From positions 211,540-275,539 of the forward strand of contig NMRA01000402.1 in the NCBI GenBank assembly GCA_002633005.1: 64,000 nt of DNA, in the 5' to 3' direction. A program made the position numbers and the translations under genes. A model generated the notes under the pieces. That model made no database searches and was not told the DNA's origin. It worked only from the letters and a program-made list of their open reading frames with translations. The stretch is from Phoronis australis. Lineage: Eukaryota > Phoronida > Phoronidae. Shown here piece after piece: positions 1 through 13,600 of the stretch (positions within the stretch are counted from its first letter, which is position 1; each line of letters begins with the position of its first letter).

Positions 1-1671
1 ACTGGCTGACAAAGTTTTTATTTTATGAAATGAAAGTAACATGTTTTGTCAACATTTTGGCTAAGTTTCATTCTCATAACAGTGGGGGCAGATTTGGTAC
101 AGCAGTGTACTGAACACAACCTCAAAATGGCATAACGGGGGGGAGTGTAGTAAAACTACTAAATGAGGGTGGTAAATCGGAATTCGTGTTTCAAGACATC
201 TGTGTAACAATCTACAGGCACCACAAAACAATGCCAAGTGAATAATAAATCAATAGCTTTCATTCAAGGAAAAATATGAACAGTTAAAACTGGACAGTTT
301 TTATACCGTGAAAACATGGCTGCGAAGCCGTAAAATGTGTTTGAGCCTATAACTTTGGAAAAACGTAATATTTTGAGGAAATATTTTACCGCTGTTTATA
401 GATCCCATAGGACTACCTATGTGCCAAATTTGGTGAAAATCAGCTGACCCAGCTCATGGCTGGTGCTCTCGTGGACTAGTACTTAATACTTGATAGGCCG
501 TCGGTATATTTTTCTCCTACATACATTCAACGCGTTACTAATGTACAGGCGGCGTAATACAGTAAACAATACATGTACTGTATATGCACATGTGTTCATG
601 TACGTCGGCGTGTTCAAAGTAGGATTGATAAGAATGGAGCAATTTATTAAGTTCAAAATAACGCCTGTGAGATCCATTCCAACCCCAATATAACTAATAG
701 AAACCAGACAGTGAGAGCTTGTTATATTCCATTACTTCATTTTTGTGATCGCCTCAAAGTTAAAACAATACATTCAAAACTGGTCATTGCATACAGGTAG
801 TGAAACGAGATATTACTTACTAGTAAACCTGACAAGACTCAATATAGCTTTATAGAGTTAAATGATACGTCGCATTTGCCTTTCTTGAAAGATCCATCAA
901 ACTAGCAAGATATACTTTCGTGCTATCTCTAAAAGGCATCGGTGTGCATCGCCCCTCATTTTTGGATTACTTGATGTCATCGCTTTTTAACAACCAATGA
1001 AGGCCCGTAAAAACGTACGTTTAACCACTGTCGGTTATTTTGTCGATATTTGCGATATGCAAGTTGAATCAAACTCGCTAGGAGGCTTTCAGATCACAAA
1101 TAGGGATATGATAACCATCATCAGGTACCTTATATAACATATTTATCGTATATACAGGACGGACTTGTAAAACACGTATTTACCGAATCCGCTACTGCTG
1201 AGTTAAGTTGATGTAGGGCACCAAAAAATGTCACATTTGGCTAAATTTGGCAGATCATACGTCAGAAATGTCTGATCGGATTCATATGAGACCTTCAGTT
1301 ACTATGTTTTATGTATTGTTCTCCAAAATGTGTTAAGAATGGTTTTGAAAGTTTCTACGTTTGCACGACGGAAAATCCAAACTGGGAATATTGCGGTTTT
1401 CACTGACGAGAAAACCCCAGTGATGATGGATATAACGAAAACGAAACGTTTTAGAAAACCGTAACAACGTATTTGAGATGCTACATTCATCATATACCTG
1501 ATGTAAAAATTGATCACGTCATTGATACCGCTGTTTTGTTATCATTATCAGTGTACTTTTACTTTTCTTATTTTGTAAGTGGCAAAGTGGTGAAGAGTAA
1601 AAACTGAAATTCCATAGACTGTACTAAATACACGTCATCTCACGTTACGGCATACACGAGAACATACTCAC

Positions 1672-4600
1672 CAGCAACTGACGGTCCTGACGATTCGCTG
1701 AATAAGTTGTAACTGAAAGCATGAATCACACATTTTAAAGTTACAATTAAAAGGATTCTAAATCTTGTTCTGGTGATAAAAACCAATCGTCGTTCTGTCA
1801 CTTGCTAATGCACTGTTGTCGTCTCACTTGAGTGATAAAAACTGCCTCCTGTTCAGTAACGCTAGGACCTCGCTATAAAGCAAGACTTCGCGAGATTACG
1901 TGAGATATTGCCGTGTATTTTAAATGAGAACACGTGCATTTAACTAGGTTTTAGCTAGGTCCTAGCGTAGGTCCTAGCGTCTACTGAACGCACGCCAGGA
2001 TTCAACTAAAAGAACATACTGTCTGTGTCAAAGATTGGATATTGCAGCTGTTGGCGAGTGGGCTTTCCCTAACAGTTGTCGCGTACATAACTCTCGTAAA
2101 GCGTAGGTCACGCTTGTCCGTTTAGTAGACTTTGTAACAAGTTTTCCAACTTTGCTCCAAACTTGAGGGTTACGGGATATTGTTGCAAAGAATTGAATGA
2201 AAAAGTCGCTTTTAATACATGCATATGTTAATAGGTCAAAACCGGGGTGGTACCCGTTTAAATGATCGCATGACCTCTGGTTCTTCTCAAATTCTAGACA
2301 ACGAAATCGCATTTCACGTCAGTCTGTCAATATTGTTTTGATTACAACAACGTCAGATACTCAATATGGTACACGAATACAATATATAAGTACATGCAGG
2401 TTGTACAGTGCATACCAAATACCCGAATATATTTGGTCCATGTACGTTCATACACTATGTGTTTTTCCAAAAGATCCCTTTACTCAAAGTTTTTTCAAAT
2501 AGACCTGGTTATTCCGTGTCAAACACTCTCAGAGTATTTTCATAGCTGATGTTTCTAAGAAAACATTCAAGATCTACCGTGCTGTAAAAAGTAAATCGAG
2601 CTTCACTATCAAGCTGCTATCTAGTTAGTCAGTAACAATCCCTAAGCAGGATTGAAAGTCTATACATTGAAAGTGTAGAATTAAGTGCCATACATCACAG
2701 TCGAATTGCACATCAAATGTGAACCTGCACACGTAGAAATTACGATTGCGAGAGAACATTTATATGCAGAAATAATACTGCGATTATATCTGCTCGCAAA
2801 TCAAGCCTTTAAAATAACTTATTCATTCGAAGGTGCGACGTTTTACTATTCGTTTGTAACTCTGCAATTTGAATTTTTGACTTAAGTTAGTGGTTAACTC
2901 TTGAACTATTCATTTGTCAGGCATTTGGGTCACTAATAATTATAATATGATATGACATAAGGTCGAAATCTGACAGCAAAAGATGGCACACGATTTGAGT
3001 CGTCATTGCAAGAGAAAGAGAAAGAGAGGCAAAATATAACCCCAAGGAAATTGTATTTAGTTAGGTTATATACATGATTATCTCCATGTGCAGGTATGCC
3101 TGTAGGGTCTCGCAGGCATGTGTGACCTACGGGCCGAAATGGTCGCCCTTATAGTCGGTGGGCCAGATCTCATGGCGTTCATCCTTGTGAGTACTTTGGG
3201 GGGCAACCTAGTTTTTTCTATGTGGCTAGATAATATACCTATAAATCAAATTCCAAAAAGTTCCCACGTCTACACTTGCACATTTTTTTTAAAAAGGTGT
3301 TTTTGTTGCACAAAATATGATGCACATTCCTGCCACTTGGTGGCGCTTTTCTATTGAATTGACCAATCAGAGAGCCAGATTGTATTGTTGTGCTTAGTTA
3401 CTTCAATATGGCTGCTCCCATGGAATGTGATGTCTGTATAATTCAAGGTTTATCAAACAGCACAAAATTGTGATGTCAGAGCCTAAAGAAGCTTAGGAAA
3501 GCTTCCTGACGAAAGCTGATTGACTGTGGAACTCTGTAGATCAGTAGATCAAAAAGAAGAAGAGGTGTCACAAACGTTTGTGCAGAAAACAGCTGCATGC
3601 CCTGGTAGCCTACACAGTATACTGCTGAGTGCTATAGACTAGAATACCAAGTGTCAGACCAGAAAATTGAAAGGACATAGAACGGCATAGCAACGTTTCA
3701 AGGCACCAACAGTAGTACTAAAGCTGAAGTTGCTGAAAGTGATACAGATGTTATCCAAGATTTCCCAAGAAAATCAATTACTTCCAAAATCTGAAACACC
3801 CAATTAACCTGAACAAGATAGGAACATTCTGAAACATGAGTGCATCATTTGTTAGCAGGAAAAGTACATTATGGGCCACATTTCAAGAAAGAGAAAGAAG
3901 TATAGCTTTCAAAAACAGGTACGTGTTTTTTAAAAATACATCTTGGTGTTTTCCATGTGTGTTTCAGTATTATCACCAGTTGTTTTTTAACTTGTTCAGC
4001 CCCTTGGCTGCCTAGGCCTTAGACAATACTGCTGACCCAGTAGAGACGATGATCATACCATAGGTACTTCATATGCCGGATACTTTTCGGCAAATTATGT
4101 TCCTATAAGTTTAGAAGTACCGCGTAGAGAGATGCCTCTGAGGAGGTCGTTAATGTTTTCATTTGTTCCCAGTTTAAACAAATACTCCTGCAATCCTGTT
4201 TTTCGAACACTCCATTCAGTTGCCACATCGACACTGCTTGCGCTAAGGGATAATCCTATGGCGTTATACTGTGGGTGTGATTTTAAAGCACTTTAAGTCA
4301 AAAATTTTTGAGAAGGTTAAATGGAGTAGATGGTTGCAAACAACATGCCCAAGTGGCCGTCATCCCCTGCCGTAGTCTCAATTTTTTGTAAACATTAATT
4401 ACTTAGGTAGCTGCAATGATAATTAAATTAAAGTGCCTAAGTGGCCATCGTCGCCGTCGAAATTTGAGGACGATGGAAGCCACTGTCCATTTCGTCAAAC
4501 GTCGATTACCTTAAGTGTAAATCGATTGACTATGGTTTGAGCATCTGATTTAAAAAAATTAAATTTCAATCACTGCACTGGTATATCAGCTGATTTATTT

Positions 4601-7600
4601 TCAGTTGCATCAACTGATCTAATTATTAGACGATCAACATTATTAGGCTACAGATCAGACGGCATGTAAATTTGTTAGGCTGGTGGTGGATCAGTTCCTG
4701 ATAAGTCCGTCTGAAAAAGTTGCATGCCAACTCACTCATAGTTGAATGTTAAATTAGTGTTAACAGTTCGGGTTTTTTTCAGTTGGACTTGTATCGCAAG
4801 CAACAGCTCAGTCCAGAGCCCTGAATATGCAAATGAAATTCAAAGATAAAGACCTTGTGTCTTAGAAGCCAAGTACCACAGATCATCATGCTATAAAAAA
4901 TAGAAAGACAACGATTGTGAAGAGTGACGAATTCACAGTTTTCAGAGATGTTTTTCTACAGTTTTGTTTGGAGTTCATTGAATCGAAGCTTCTAACACAA
5001 GGAGATGTCATTTGCCTTTCAAAACTAAAGCAAGACTTTGAAGCTGTTCTTCAGAAAGCTGGTGTGCATGAAGTTATTTGGACAGGCAATCTTAAGAAAT
5101 ATTGTTGAAGCTACTCACTGTTGTAGTTTGTGCCCGACTAAGAGATACGAAAGTGAATTGAGGCTAGTGTTCAATAATTCACTTGCTGACTCTAATTAAC
5201 ACAGCCCATTGTAACATATTTTGAATCAAACATTTGCCCAAATAGTGCCCGCCTCCAAACAAGAACTTAGTGTTTGACCCTTCATTGCCTGCGGGCTAAT
5301 CACCAGTGTGCAGTGCTGTACCCTCTCTAATCGACCATAGTTGGCTCCTTGGCGGTGGAGCTTTGCAGTTAATATGTATGGCAATGACCGCATCTCCATT
5401 GACAGTACTAAACGATGAACGCTGCAAGTGCAAAAAGAACATGTGTGCTGGGAAACTGAGTTTGTGCTGCAATGCTGGGTCAAACTGTACAGAAATGTGC
5501 AGCTGTGACAACTGTAGTAACATCAGCAACACTGACTGCATAACATTGGATAGTTCTTTGACAGGCCAACCCTAAATAGACCTCCAACCCCGTTATTTCC
5601 TTTTTTGTATTAAAAAGTTAATTTTATTTGTTGATTAAGTCATAGAAAGTACATACTTTGATCATTGTCATGTATTTGTCTCATACTGCTTAATAAACGC
5701 TGTCAGAATAATCTATTTTAATACAGTCTTTGTGCACATTCACAGAGATCATTCAACTATATTGTTTTTGTACTATAACATATTTCTGGTGTATTATGCA
5801 AACAAGCTGTATTTTACACCATTAGTCAATGTTTTAGTCATTGAGGCACAAATTTTGCCCAGTCTCAAGTGTTTTGTGTTATTTTTGTTGCCAGACAATG
5901 CCAGAATAACTTCCTAGTAACATTCAGACTTAGTTTGCATTTTTGCCACTAGGTGTCTCTTTACGTTTTTTAAATTTCACTGTTTACAATTAATCTATGA
6001 TAGTAAAACATGTAATGTGAGTGTAATATTGCTCAATACAATGGCACTGATGGGACCATATTACTTGTTTTACAAAAAAGTCACCAAAAGTGTTGTTTTT
6101 ATAAATTTAAGTTTACTAAGCTCTTTGGTGATTATTAGGTAACTTCAAACTCAAATTTCTCAAAAATGTGCAACTTTATATGTGGGAACTTTTTAGATTT
6201 TGAAAACTCTCTAATAAATGAATTAAAAAACACCAAAATAAAATTGCCCCCCTAAAGTACTCACAAAAACCATTTTCTAGAGGCCCTACAAATTCTGGCC
6301 CACCGACTATTAAGTCGAGCATCAAAGTTTGGCGATTGGTACACGTTGAGTTAACATCGCCGCCAACGATTTGAGCTAGCTTTTGTTTTTGTAGAGCAGA
6401 AGTTTGCCAAATTGAACACTGAACCGGAGTTTTCAGTTTACGCTCAAATCGATAAACCTGGTGGCCGGCTTCGAATTGGGTGACAAGTTTTAATTCTAGT
6501 ATCCATTCTAATATTTAGTCACGTAAGTTTTAACTAACGTACCATGTGAACGCCATAGCATGATCGTGGGACGTAAATTTGTCGGCGTTGTCCTCCACGT
6601 ATTTTTCGAACGCTGGCAAGGCTTTCGCAACATCCACCATGTTTCTAGGGTCACCTTCAACAGTTGAGTTAACTCTATACTTCTCGAACCATGGAGAGTC
6701 ATCTGCTTTCTGGAAACCAGTCAACATGACATGACATTTACAGCCCGTTAAACGTCTTATAGAAATCCAGATATTCTGGCACTGCCTGTTGAATTTGCTT
6801 GCTATGTGAAGGTCCCTAAACTATGGAGTGGGAAAGGAATCGGCAGCCTTTCAGATGCCATTTCAACTTTTCGTGAGTTTACTAACTGGTTCAAAAAGAT
6901 ATCAAACCCGGTTTTGGCCTATGGATAGATACTAAAAACGATTTTAACATTCTGTTATTTGAAACAAAATAATGCTCTGTAACCCTAGATAACCCTCAAA
7001 AGTTTGGAGGAAAATTTAAAAGCTTCTTCCAAGGTTTGGCAAACGGGAAAGCGTGACCTACGTTAAACATTTTGTTGATTATGAATGAGTAATTTCTTAT
7101 TGTTTATGACCAGATAAGACGTCGCTAACTCTAACACTATAATTTACATATGTCCCGGAAACGTGGTAGGTGGGAGCCTATAAGACTTTTGATGTTGTGA
7201 CGTATCTACCGCCATCCTGGGGCTCTAGAGGTAAAATACTTGGAGTCAAATAGGAATGTATGCAAAAGGTGTAACTAACTAATTTCGTTAATGGACAAAT
7301 AGACATCGAACTATTAGTTGCACAGGTTGTTTTAAAAGGATTTTCTATACTCCTTTCGGTAATTTCAACCAACCCACAGTGTCTCCTGTCAATGCACCAT
7401 TGTCGTTTCTCTCCAAAGATAAAAGCAAGATTTAATTAAAAGCCCATATTCACTGTGTCACCGAATGGATTTTGTGGTTCTTGCTTGGCGGTATTTTCCT
7501 ATAGTTGCCGTGTAACTCGCCAAAAATTTAGGTCATGCTGGTCCAACTTTATAAGATTTCATTTTTTTCTCCATACTATTGAGGACGAGGTTTACAGAGC

Positions 7601-10600
7601 ATTTTATTGTTTTACACAGCAGGATGAAAAAATCGTTCTTAATACATGTTAATGGGCCAAAAGCCTGTTCAGTATCATCTTAAGTTTCATTTCAATAGAT
7701 TAAAACGCGTTTTAAATAACGTCGCTCCTATGCTCAGAACTTGTCAAATATAGCACAGAAAATTGCATTGCCTATAAGGACTTCGTTATTTTGACCGAAT
7801 GTACAAACATACGTCTAAGGTCGTGGAACCTACCTTTGCCACTACAAAGCCACGTAGCTTGATGACTATTTCCAGGCCTTCTTGCTCTGGGATGTTTCGG
7901 AAACGCTGGTCAACCTTAAGATAAATGACAAGCTTACATTAACACAAGAATGGAAAATCTGATTCTTTAACATCTGTTCAATCCTGAGGTGGCACACCTC
8001 TGGATTAACACAGTGCGTATTTAACCAATGGTAATTCACGTTTATGCATTAACTACAGTATGGACGTATATATAAGGCATTGAGTGGACTGTACCGAGTT
8101 TGCTGATCACGAGAGCGGCATTACGCAAATATAACCGGAAGAGGAGGGGTGATATTTTCCATGTTGACCGTGACGGAAAGCCGAGTGCCACATTGCTCTA
8201 CCGAGTTCAATGTGACCTGATATACTTGAGGGACCGTCTGTACTCTGACACTGGTGCTTCTGATTTTTCGTCTCTTATTATTCGCCGTTACTCTCAGCTG
8301 CGATATACCGACATCGTCTGCTCGCTTCGTCGACTATGGTTTCTACACCGTCCAATTGACCAGCTAGTGAGCAGCGACATCTGACGTCCAGACTCCATGA
8401 TACAAAACCTATTCCACGACCAGCATTGTCAATCTTACAGTTATCGCAAAACCTATACTCGAACCAAAGAACGCTTCGTCAACTATGGTTTCTACACCGT
8501 CCAATCGACCAGCTAATGAGCAGCGACATCTCACGTCCAGCCTCGAACCGAACGCTTCGTCGACTATGGTCCGATAATAATAGGTGAATATGACCAGATT
8601 GGCAAGAAGGATAGGTAATTATTTGTTTTCTCGCACCATTATTTATGGTCATCTTATTCTTCATATCTTATTACATTAGCATTTAATAGTTTGCCGTACT
8701 GGTATTGCCTGCGTTGCTTTGTAGTGAGGATAAAAGATTTCTACATTGTCTGATTGGTAAGATTCCGAAAAGCGACATTTGACTTTCGTGCGATAGTCAT
8801 GAGTGCTATTCCACTGCCAGCTTGGTCTATATGCTAACGTTTACTAGAAGCTATCGCACCGAGTTTAATCAGTCAGTGGACAGAAACGTCAGTAGTCGTG
8901 TAATAATTATATTGGCGAATCACTATTTCTTTCGTGTAGTTATCCTGCACAATGATACGCTTTGAATGGCTTGCGTTACTGATAGATTCTGCTCATGAAA
9001 CTGACTTTTCCATTTCTTTCTTAAAATATAGTACGAAATTTATGGACATGTTACACAACCTCCCATACCGTGAGAGAAAACGGTCCATCCGCCGTGCAGG
9101 GTATTGAAAAGCAAAGCATTTTGTAAAACAACACGTTTACCAGCTTCATATTGATCACACGTGACCAACCCAATTTCTATGACGGCAATACCATGTTAAG
9201 ACCAATTTGCAAAATCCAATTAATGAAAAGTCCCAGTAACAGGTTGCTTGCTCACCCCTTTAACAACGTAGATAAAATATCGCTTGATCTCGTCTTCTGC
9301 CGCAGTTTCATCGTCCAAATTGTTGGCCAGAAATTTCTGGTAAAGGCAGTAATCAATAAACAAGAGGACCCCGACAGTATATTTCTTTATTGTTACTTCT
9401 CGTCTGCTTCTGTGTTTACTCAGAAGGTGCTTCAAAGCTGAAAATAAGATTCGTGTACATATACATGTAACTATAGAAATACACATTTCCTGAAATTTAA
9501 AAACGTCACACTTCGTAAAAGTCCCTGTTATTGAAATTACTTGTGGAAACACTCGATGACTCAGAGGTATGACTATTTTCGTTCACACTACAACTGATTC
9601 CCGTGCCCTCCGTTCAGCAACAAATCTGGATTACCCTTCGTAAAACTGGGAAAAAGGACTTTTGATAAAAATCATTAGTCTCGCTCATGACGTCATCAAG
9701 TGCTAACACGGAAGACGAACGAAAAAAGAAAAAACACTCTTTGTGAGTTTTTGTTTTATGTAATTATGATAATGCTATTTAACATGTAATCTTCAATTTT
9801 TTAATACATATAAATTGGTAAAGATAATGTGTGCACTTGATGAGATAGGTGCAAGTTGTGGTGACGTCACACATGAGGTTACTGGCTTTTGTCGTCTGCC
9901 AGGAGAGAGCTACGTAACACATCCACTGTCTCAGTGCCACCTGTATGGGACCAAATAGGAACGAGTGTTATAATCTCTGTTACACCGGCGCTTATATGGA
10001 CGAGTGCCCCAGCGAAATGATTATGAACGACACTTAGACTTCCGAGCGAGGACATCACTGCGCATGCCTTGGTGTGTCAACGTTTACCAGGTACCGGAAT
10101 GAGCGAGCAGAGGTGGAGTGAATTGTTGTTTTGTTTTTCTTTTCACGTTTCATGAGTATGTCTAAACTTGAACAAGAGTGGAATGCACGATTTAAAAATG
10201 CTGGAACGCAAAAAAACAAACTAAATTGCATTATTCAAAGTGGTTCTCTGCCACTTAAACAGAATTCAACCTGCTCATCACGTATTTTTACAGTTTGAGC
10301 GTAAAAATTTTGAAATTTTGCCAGTGTCAATGCATTTTTTCTTTTAGTTTCAAATTTCAAAACACGATCTGTCAATGCAATTTAAAATGCGCTTGGAATT
10401 GTTAAAAAATTGCTTGCTTCAATGTACTGTTGACGTCACACTCGAAGTGTGAGATCTCACAAATGATAATCTGTCGCTAATATCCATCTTATCAGCCACC
10501 TGTTTGTCGAATGACTGTTAGCGCATGCGAGCACCTTTCATAAGTGGGACAGAGATTAGAAACTCTGTGGTAACTACAGAGTTTTTTCTTAGTGTGTATT

Positions 10601-13600
10601 TCAACTATGGTAATTTTTGCGATTTTATCTGGAAATTCACTCACAGGGGAAAGTGAATAACTCTGTAGAAGAAGTTGCGAGAGAGTTCTTAGGTCAGGAA
10701 TTTGACGAGCTTGCGCGTTCCATATGCCTCTTTAACCTGTTGCTGCACAAGCCGCAAACCACAAAGGCATTTTTCATTAGATGGCGAAGTATACATGTGC
10801 GTTTCTCAAGATTTCCAACCAATCGGAATGTCTCTGTGTAACATCCTTTTCGTAATCAAAGACACGCCATGTTGCATTTTTTCGCTGTAGTATCTCTCGT
10901 TGCACTTATAACGAGAGCAAGATTGTGCTTCCGAGGCCGACCGCGTGGTACCGGTTCGTCATTGATAGTGCACGGGATTCCCCGTCCTTGTGCATGTGTA
11001 TGTATCAGCGTTTGCTACTAGTTACAGGTGCCAAAAATTAAGTCACCATTTGACAATCAAACAATTTGGATATTAGTACCTGAATCTTTCGTCATCTCTT
11101 GCTCTTCATCTAGGTCTCTGGTGCTCTCAGATTTCCCACTGTCCTTCATCTTGCTTAACGACACCTCCCCGCTTGGCTTCTCCCAAAATTGGAACACATT
11201 TCCGCTTTTGAATATGTGGTCAGATACCTGAATTCAAAGTATACAAAACGTTATATTTCAATATACACACATTACAAGTGATATAAAATGATCACTCTTG
11301 GAAACATTTACCGAAACAGTTCATGTCGTTCAATGGCAAAATTTAATGGTGGACAAACGCACTAAATTGTTTCACTCTTCAATGGCCTAGATTGAAATCG
11401 ATGAAATACAATGGATGTGCTAATTAGCGTATTACCGCGCCTTTAGGCCATTGGGCTTTTATTCGAAACAATGCTTTTTCGCGGCTTCTTTTTTACCCAA
11501 GTGGTTAGCATATATTGTATTGGCGCATGTGCCTACGTTTCGCACATCAACCCAGGCAATGTCCCCTGCATAGACCCTCACATTTATTCGAATATAGGCG
11601 CACCATTTTCATTTTAAAAATTTACTTGCTGATCTGGAAAACGTTTTACTGTATTGTCACCCCTTTAGGCCAATGGTCCTTTATTCTAAATATTGTCTTT
11701 TTCACGTGGGCTTTTTACTCAAGTGGTTGACATTTTAGCGCATATGCCTCAGTTTCGCATTCAAGCGCAGTTCAACAAAGACGCCCATGGGCCTCACGTC
11801 GAGGCAATACGGTAACACTTACTAGCCTTTTGTCGTCTCCGCTTCTTTTCTTCCCTGAATTCTTGGAATTCTTCAACAACACCTCTCCACCTGGTTTGTT
11901 CCAATATTGGAACACCTTTCCGCTTTTGAATATGTGGTCGGATACCTGAATTTAAATTTTACAGAACGTCAAATCTCAACATACATACCTTGCAATCGAC
12001 ACAAAATCATCACTCTTAGACGCATGTACAAATACAGTTCATTTTCTCGTTTAATAACAAAACGTCCTGGTGGACAAACACTCCTTTATTCACTAACCTT
12101 GATTTCTATGGATGCACTAACCAACACTTACTATCCTTTTCCCGTCCCCGCGTCTTGTCTTCCCCAAATTCTTCGTGTTCTTCAACAACACCTCCCCGCC
12201 TGGTTTATTCCAAAGTTGGAAAACCTTTCCACTTTTGAATATGTGGTCAGATACCTCAGTGCAAATTATACAGATCGTTACAGTAGGTTTCAAACTAAAA
12301 CGGGCAACGCCGAAACTCAACGAAGATTCTGGGGACAAAATCGTGACTAAATACCCATTTATTTCCGACTATAATTTATTTCAGTATTGGCTAATTGTCG
12401 ACACAATCCCTAAAAAGGGTTTTTTCGTTGCTTTCGAAATTACGACAACTTACAACAAAAGTCCATTCATATATAAACAATGAGAGAATAAGCGCGATTA
12501 GGACAAACGTCAACAAAAACATTATTTCATTGAGACATAGGTTCGACTAAGCTGTCATAATTTTCTCCAAATATTTATCAAAGTTTAGCATAGTCTAGCA
12601 GAGCTCTGTCGAAGTCTGTTTAGTTTATTCTGAAAACTACTCAGCCTCATATATAAGTGGATACAATAGAACTGGCATAAAAATATCATTCTTGGGCCTA
12701 AGTCATATATAAATTTGCAAAGTGCAGTAACCTTCTCGTATTCAATCTCCTGTACATTCTCAAAACTTCAGTGACCGTAGACTGACGAATTTTCAAATAG
12801 TCTTCATTACAAAAAATTCCTCACCAGCCTTTTACTGTCTCTGCGTCTCGACTCCGGAGAATTCTTCATGTCCTTTAATGATACCTCTCCACTTGGTTTC
12901 TCCCAGAATTGATACACCTTTCCGCTTTTGAACACGTGACCAGAGACCTTGATTTGAATTACATGTACATTGTATGCAGAGACGCATTTCTCATTATAGA
13001 AACATCATAAAAACTAAGGAATATCACTTGTTGGTTATGGCATAAGGAGAAAGCAAGTGGATCTATCCCACTGTGCTCAGACTCAGCGTTTCACTTTTTC
13101 CTATTAAATCCTATAAGCCAGTCGCGCATGCGCGCTCGTAAGGTAACTACACAATAACACACATTAAATGGAGAACATTTAATATTCCATTATTCACGCA
13201 TGCAAATACGCACGCATTCACTCACGTGCACACATGTAGACGTAATTAAATATTTGCTGACACAAACGTATGTTTCATAAGGCACGGTGTCCCGCAGTCT
13301 TAGTAAGTATAGTCCGAACTTTCCACCGGTATTTTGAAAATTAGTGAAAGTACAATTGCATGGCTTAGATTTCACACCTGCCTATTATAATGGGGTGGTA
13401 ATTTGGTTTGAACATTATAAAGTATAATGTGATACAGTAATGATGCTATCAATGTGGATACAGCTGTTACGGCGTCATTATAGTAAATAAGAATGTCGTA
13501 TTTACAAATGTGGTTTTGGCCTAAAAGACTATATCAGAAATAATTGAAGACATTTTTTAACATGTTTCCAAAGTTTTACTCACAAAACGTGTGTTTAAGA

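Noticed and set aside
434-475. Minus-strand reading HELG... resembling a metalloprotease HExxH site
   Set aside because: The frame gives HELGQL without the second and third His, has no acceptor in the right phase, and the DNA looks like ordinary repeat sequence.
8100-8384. 94-codon plus-strand frame
   Set aside because: It lies antisense in a metalloprotease intron, overlaps a short local duplication and has no family likeness.
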